Assembly (NCBI GenBank): GCA_910577845.1
Contig: CAJTNA010000036.1
Location: 1 to 7,138 of the forward strand
Direction of reading: 5' to 3'
From: an uncultured Christensenella sp.
Lineage (GTDB): Bacteria > Bacillota > Clostridia > Christensenellales > UBA3700
Length of the DNA: 7,138 nucleotides
Of the stretch, positions 5,250-7,138 are shown one piece after another; positions within the stretch are counted from its first letter, which is position 1; the number at the start of each line of letters is the position of its first letter. Under the pieces are notes generated by a model, which saw nothing but the letters and a program-made list of their open reading frames with translations, was not told the DNA's origin and did not search any database. Both the position numbers and the translations under genes were made by a program.

Positions 5250-6581
5250 ATGGTATCAGCAAAAAACAAAAAACTTATAATAGTTATAAGTGCTGTTATG
5301 ACAGTAGTTTTGTTAGGCATTGTTGTAACAGTGAGCGTGTTGTTTACACGTTTAAAAGGCAGTAAATATGAAGATAACTGGTTTGCAAGTATGCAGTACG
5401 ATATTGCAAAGCATTCTGTTATTGTAGAAAAGGAAAAAGGTAAAGATTTTGTAATTTTACAGCTTACTGATATGCAACTTTGGTCAAACAGCAAGGATAA
5501 TGAGGCATCGTTTGTCATTGCCGAAAAGGCTATACAACAATCAAGTCCTAATCTTGTTGTTTTTACTGGTGACAATGTGTCTGGTGTTGGTGCTCCTGGA
5601 CTTTTGAAAACTTTTATAAAAAAAGTCGAAAGCCTTGCAAAGGAATATAACTTTTTGTGGGCACCCGTTTTTGGCAACCACGATAATGAAATGCGTGCTA
5701 CTCCAAACTGGTCTGGTGACCAATATCTAAAAGCAAGTGTGGATAATGGTGGACATTGCTTGTTCCGCAAAGGTCCAACAAATTTAGGTGATGAGTTTGG
5801 TGATTTACTAGGTAATTATGTTATAAATGTCAAAGAGGGTGAAAAAATCGTTCAGTCACTTTATATGTTAGACAATAGTGCTTATGCAAATTACTCACAG
5901 CATTTAATAGAAAGTATCAAGCAAAGCGAGGGCAGAAGCAATAAGGAAAGACCTTTCCCTTATGCACAAATTGCTTGGTGTGAATGGCAAGCGAAAAATA
6001 TAAATAGTATTGCGGGAGGAATTGTTCCTAGTATTTTCTTTACGCATTGTGCACCATATGAAATGGGACACACCCTTTTTAAATATGTTGCTGGCAATGA
6101 TGAAAAATTGAATACAGAGGATGATTTGAAAAAGCAAGACAAGGAGGGGTATTGGACTTTAGTTGGTGGTTATTCAAGTGGAAATGCAAGTGATGAGCCA
6201 ACTATAAAACCCGCAAGTAGTGCAATAGAAGCCTTAGATTATCCTTTTGTTGATGGTAAACAACTTAAAGGTTTGGCTGGTAGATTTGCATATGTGCCAG
6301 GTCACGCATTGTATAATACAGGTATAGTTGAAAAAATGAAAAATTTTGGTTTGAAGGGCTGGTTTGTTGGTCACGACCACGAAAATGATATTATTTTTGA
6401 ATATGACAATATTATTTACGGATATGGCTTAAAAGCTGGTCCGTCACCAAAACCTTGGAATGACAGCTACTTTTTTGGTGGCACAATATTAGTAATGAAT
6501 GAGCAAGGCAATATCACAGCTAATCATTTGCAGATTATTAAGGCAAGCGATTATTGGAAAACAAGAACGCTAATGGCATAA
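5250..6581 (+). CDS. Membrane-anchored calcineurin-like metallophosphoesterase
   Basis: The 443-residue protein begins MVSAKNKK and one hydrophobic segment (residues 9-32), which should act as an uncleaved anchor or signal peptide and place the enzyme outside the membrane. The metallophosphoesterase motifs appear in order: FVILQLTDMQLW (Asp74, Gln76), VVFTGDN (Asp108), VFGNHDNE (Asn143, His144), FFTHCAPYE (His266) and VGHDHEND (His375, His377). Together these bind a two-metal centre that hydrolyses phosphomonoesters or diesters. The first motif is Asp-x-Gln rather than the usual Asp-x-His, a known variation in some subgroups. The layout and WCEWQAKNI (about 244-252) recall purple acid phosphatase/Dcr2-like members; the substrate is unknown. 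AAAGGGG (5239-5245) four bases before the ATG supports the start. It is transcribed alone, with a long structured leader upstream and a strong terminator downstream. Confidence 0.9.
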   Translation: MVSAKNKKLIIVISAVMTVVLLGIVVTVSVLFTRLKGSKYEDNWFASMQYDIAKHSVIVEKEKGKDFVILQLTDMQLWSNSKDNEASFVIAEKAIQQSSPNLVVFTGDNVSGVGAPGLLKTFIKKVESLAKEYNFLWAPVFGNHDNEMRATPNWSGDQYLKASVDNGGHCLFRKGPTNLGDEFGDLLGNYVINVKEGEKIVQSLYMLDNSAYANYSQHLIESIKQSEGRSNKERPFPYAQIAWCEWQAKNINSIAGGIVPSIFFTHCAPYEMGHTLFKYVAGNDEKLNTEDDLKKQDKEGYWTLVGGYSSGNASDEPTIKPASSAIEALDYPFVDGKQLKGLAGRFAYVPGHALYNTGIVEKMKNFGLKGWFVGHDHENDIIFEYDNIIYGYGLKAGPSPKPWNDSYFFGGTILVMNEQGNITANHLQIIKASDYWKTRTLMA

Positions 6582-6620
6582 TAATCAAAATTTATCATTA
6601 AAGATAATGTAGTTAAAATT

Positions 6621-6658
6621 AAAAAATTGCGGGATAAGTATTTATTCCGTAATTTTTT
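6621..6658 (+). terminator. Strong terminator of the phosphoesterase gene
   Basis: A 17-base arm (6621-6637) pairs along its whole length with 6642-6658, with two G-U pairs and a four-base loop. The arm starts with six As and the other arm ends in six Ts, so it can also work in the minus direction. It starts 40 bases after the TAA stop. Confidence 0.92.
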
Positions 6659-6966
6659 ATTTATTGCATATAAATTTTTTGTGCTTTGCCAACTATTTAT
6701 AGATTTTTGATTAAAGAGGGTTGACCAATACTATTCTTAAAAATTATATTTGTTTATTAGCTATGTACATATCAAAGGATAATTTTAAATTTACATCTTA
6801 TAAATATAAATATTAGTTTTGAGTCAATTTAAATAATTTATTTTTAATAAAAATTAAATAAACATTTTTATTTAATCTTTATTTGGCTTAAAATTGTTGA
6901 GCCCTAATACAGCATAAGTTAGTTTATCTTATTGATACTTGTAGTTAAAACAAATAAATTTTTAGT
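6659..6966. other. AT-rich intergenic stretch without a gene
   Basis: No reading frame with a ribosome site is visible on either strand. A promoter-like pair, TTGACC (6721-6726), 18 bases, TATATT (6745-6750), leads nowhere obvious; the ATG at 6763 opens only a 17-codon frame without a ribosome site. The stretch holds TTATTAGCTATGT (6754-6766), also found upstream of the phosphoesterase (5193-5205), and one copy of GCCAACTATT (6688-6697). Confidence 0.6.
6932..6960 (+). promoter_or_regulatory. Candidate promoter of a small RNA
   Basis: TTGATA (6932-6937, five of six to consensus), a 17-base spacer and TAAATT (6955-6960, four of six). Predicted start is near 6967. What follows is a structured, non-coding stretch ending in a strong terminator. 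Confidence 0.4.
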
Positions 6967-7074
6967 AATAATTATTAATCAATTTGTTTAAGCCAACTAT
7001 TGGCTTGAAAGATTAAATGATAACAACATAAACTAACAAGGCAAAAGAATGAAATTTGCCTTGTTTAATTTTTT
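6967..7074 (+). ncRNA. Candidate small structured RNA
   Basis: About 108 bases between a plausible promoter and a strong terminator, with no coding capacity. The 5' half can fold as a long stem: ATTATTAATC (6971-6980) pairs with 7011-7021 with one bulged A and one G-U. It encloses a perfect seven-pair hairpin, AAGCCAA (6990-6996) and TTGGCTT (7000-7006), loop CTA. An unpaired purine-rich stretch leads into the terminator. No known RNA family is recognised. It could instead be an orphan terminator left by a lost gene. Proposed from structure only. Confidence 0.35.
7035..7074 (+). terminator. Strong intrinsic terminator with no upstream gene
   Basis: AACAAGGCAAA (7035-7045) pairs perfectly with TTTGCCTTGTT (7055-7065), 11 pairs, nine-base loop, followed by T, AA and six Ts (7069-7074). 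The polarity favours the plus strand. The nearest plus-strand protein gene ended about 450 bases earlier and has its own terminator, so this one must end another transcript or be a relic. Confidence 0.88.
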
Positions 7075-7110
7075 GTAAAGTTGTAATTTTGCAAAAAGTC
7101 GAATTTTTAA

Positions 7111-7138
7111 AAATACCCACCGAAAATCGGGGGTATTT
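7111..7138 (-). terminator. Hairpin terminator at the right edge
   Basis: AAATACCC (7111-7118) pairs with GGGTATTT (7131-7138), and CCGA (7120-7123) with TCGG (7127-7130), with a bulged A at 7119 and loop AAA. On the minus strand it is followed by TTTTT, so it probably ends a minus-strand gene lying right of the window. The window ends on the last stem base, so a plus-strand T-tract cannot be assessed. Confidence 0.75.

Noticed and set aside
5237..6142. Minus-strand frames of 60-177 codons within the metallophosphoesterase gene
   Set aside because: All lie opposite a gene with five conserved motifs and lack ribosome sites; shadow frames.
6763..6816. A 17-codon frame beginning ATG TAC ATA downstream of a promoter-like pair
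   Set aside because: No ribosome site upstream, low-complexity Lys/Tyr composition and no recognisable feature.
6918..7037. GTTAG...CTAAC inverted words suggestive of an integron attC site
   Set aside because: The order of the two core-like boxes is opposite to attC, and the recombinase shows no sign of the integron-specific insertion.
7049..7078. A nine-codon frame (ATG at 7049) preceded by AAGG
   Set aside because: It is made of the loop and 3' arm of the terminator at 7035-7074; the pairing explains the sequence better.

Overview
This is a strongly AT-rich chromosomal segment with good AGGAGG-type ribosome binding sites, sigma-A-like promoters and classical intrinsic terminators. That style, together with two lipobox-bearing envelope proteins, a dockerin-like tail and a glycine-rich beta-helix protein, suggests a low-GC Bacillota, probably a gut-type Clostridia or a relative. 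This is inferred from style; there is no rRNA or marker gene here to name the organism. TGA is not used as a sense codon in the four genes.

Layout. (1) 1-2292, plus strand: a large lipoprotein cut by the left edge, with a right-handed beta-helix body and a dockerin-like C-terminus, closed by a strong terminator at 2380-2423. (2) 2555-3598, minus strand: a lipoprotein of the PI-PLC X-domain (PLCXD-like) phosphodiesterase family with all recognisable catalytic residues. (3) 3599-3947: a divergent intergenic region with a minus promoter and a palindrome on the phospholipase side, and a perfect -10 box followed by a dyad and a T-run on the integrase side. (4) 3948-4880, plus strand: a complete, solitary tyrosine recombinase. 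(5) 4881-5249: a probable integrase terminator, a perfect consensus promoter (TTGACA, 17 bp, TATAAT) and a roughly 225-nt structured leader. (6) 5250-6581, plus strand: a membrane-anchored calcineurin-like metallophosphoesterase with an unusual Asp-Met-Gln first motif, ended by a 17-bp-stem terminator. (7) 6582-7138: no protein gene, but a possible small structured RNA with its own terminator, then a second hairpin at the right edge that best fits the end of a minus-strand gene outside the window.

How the parts fit. Three of the four proteins are predicted to sit on the outer face of the membrane: an adhesin-like or scaffold-like surface protein and two hydrolases of phosphodiester or phosphomonoester bonds. 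They are separate transcription units on both strands, so this is a neighbourhood, not one operon. The recombinase has no visible excisionase, relaxase, phage gene or cargo. It is therefore either a remnant of a mobile element or a chromosomal invertase-type enzyme acting elsewhere. No long inverted repeats that would prove a local invertible switch are visible. The points most worth following are the structured leader upstream of the phosphoesterase, the dyad at the integrase start, and the candidate small RNA near the right edge.
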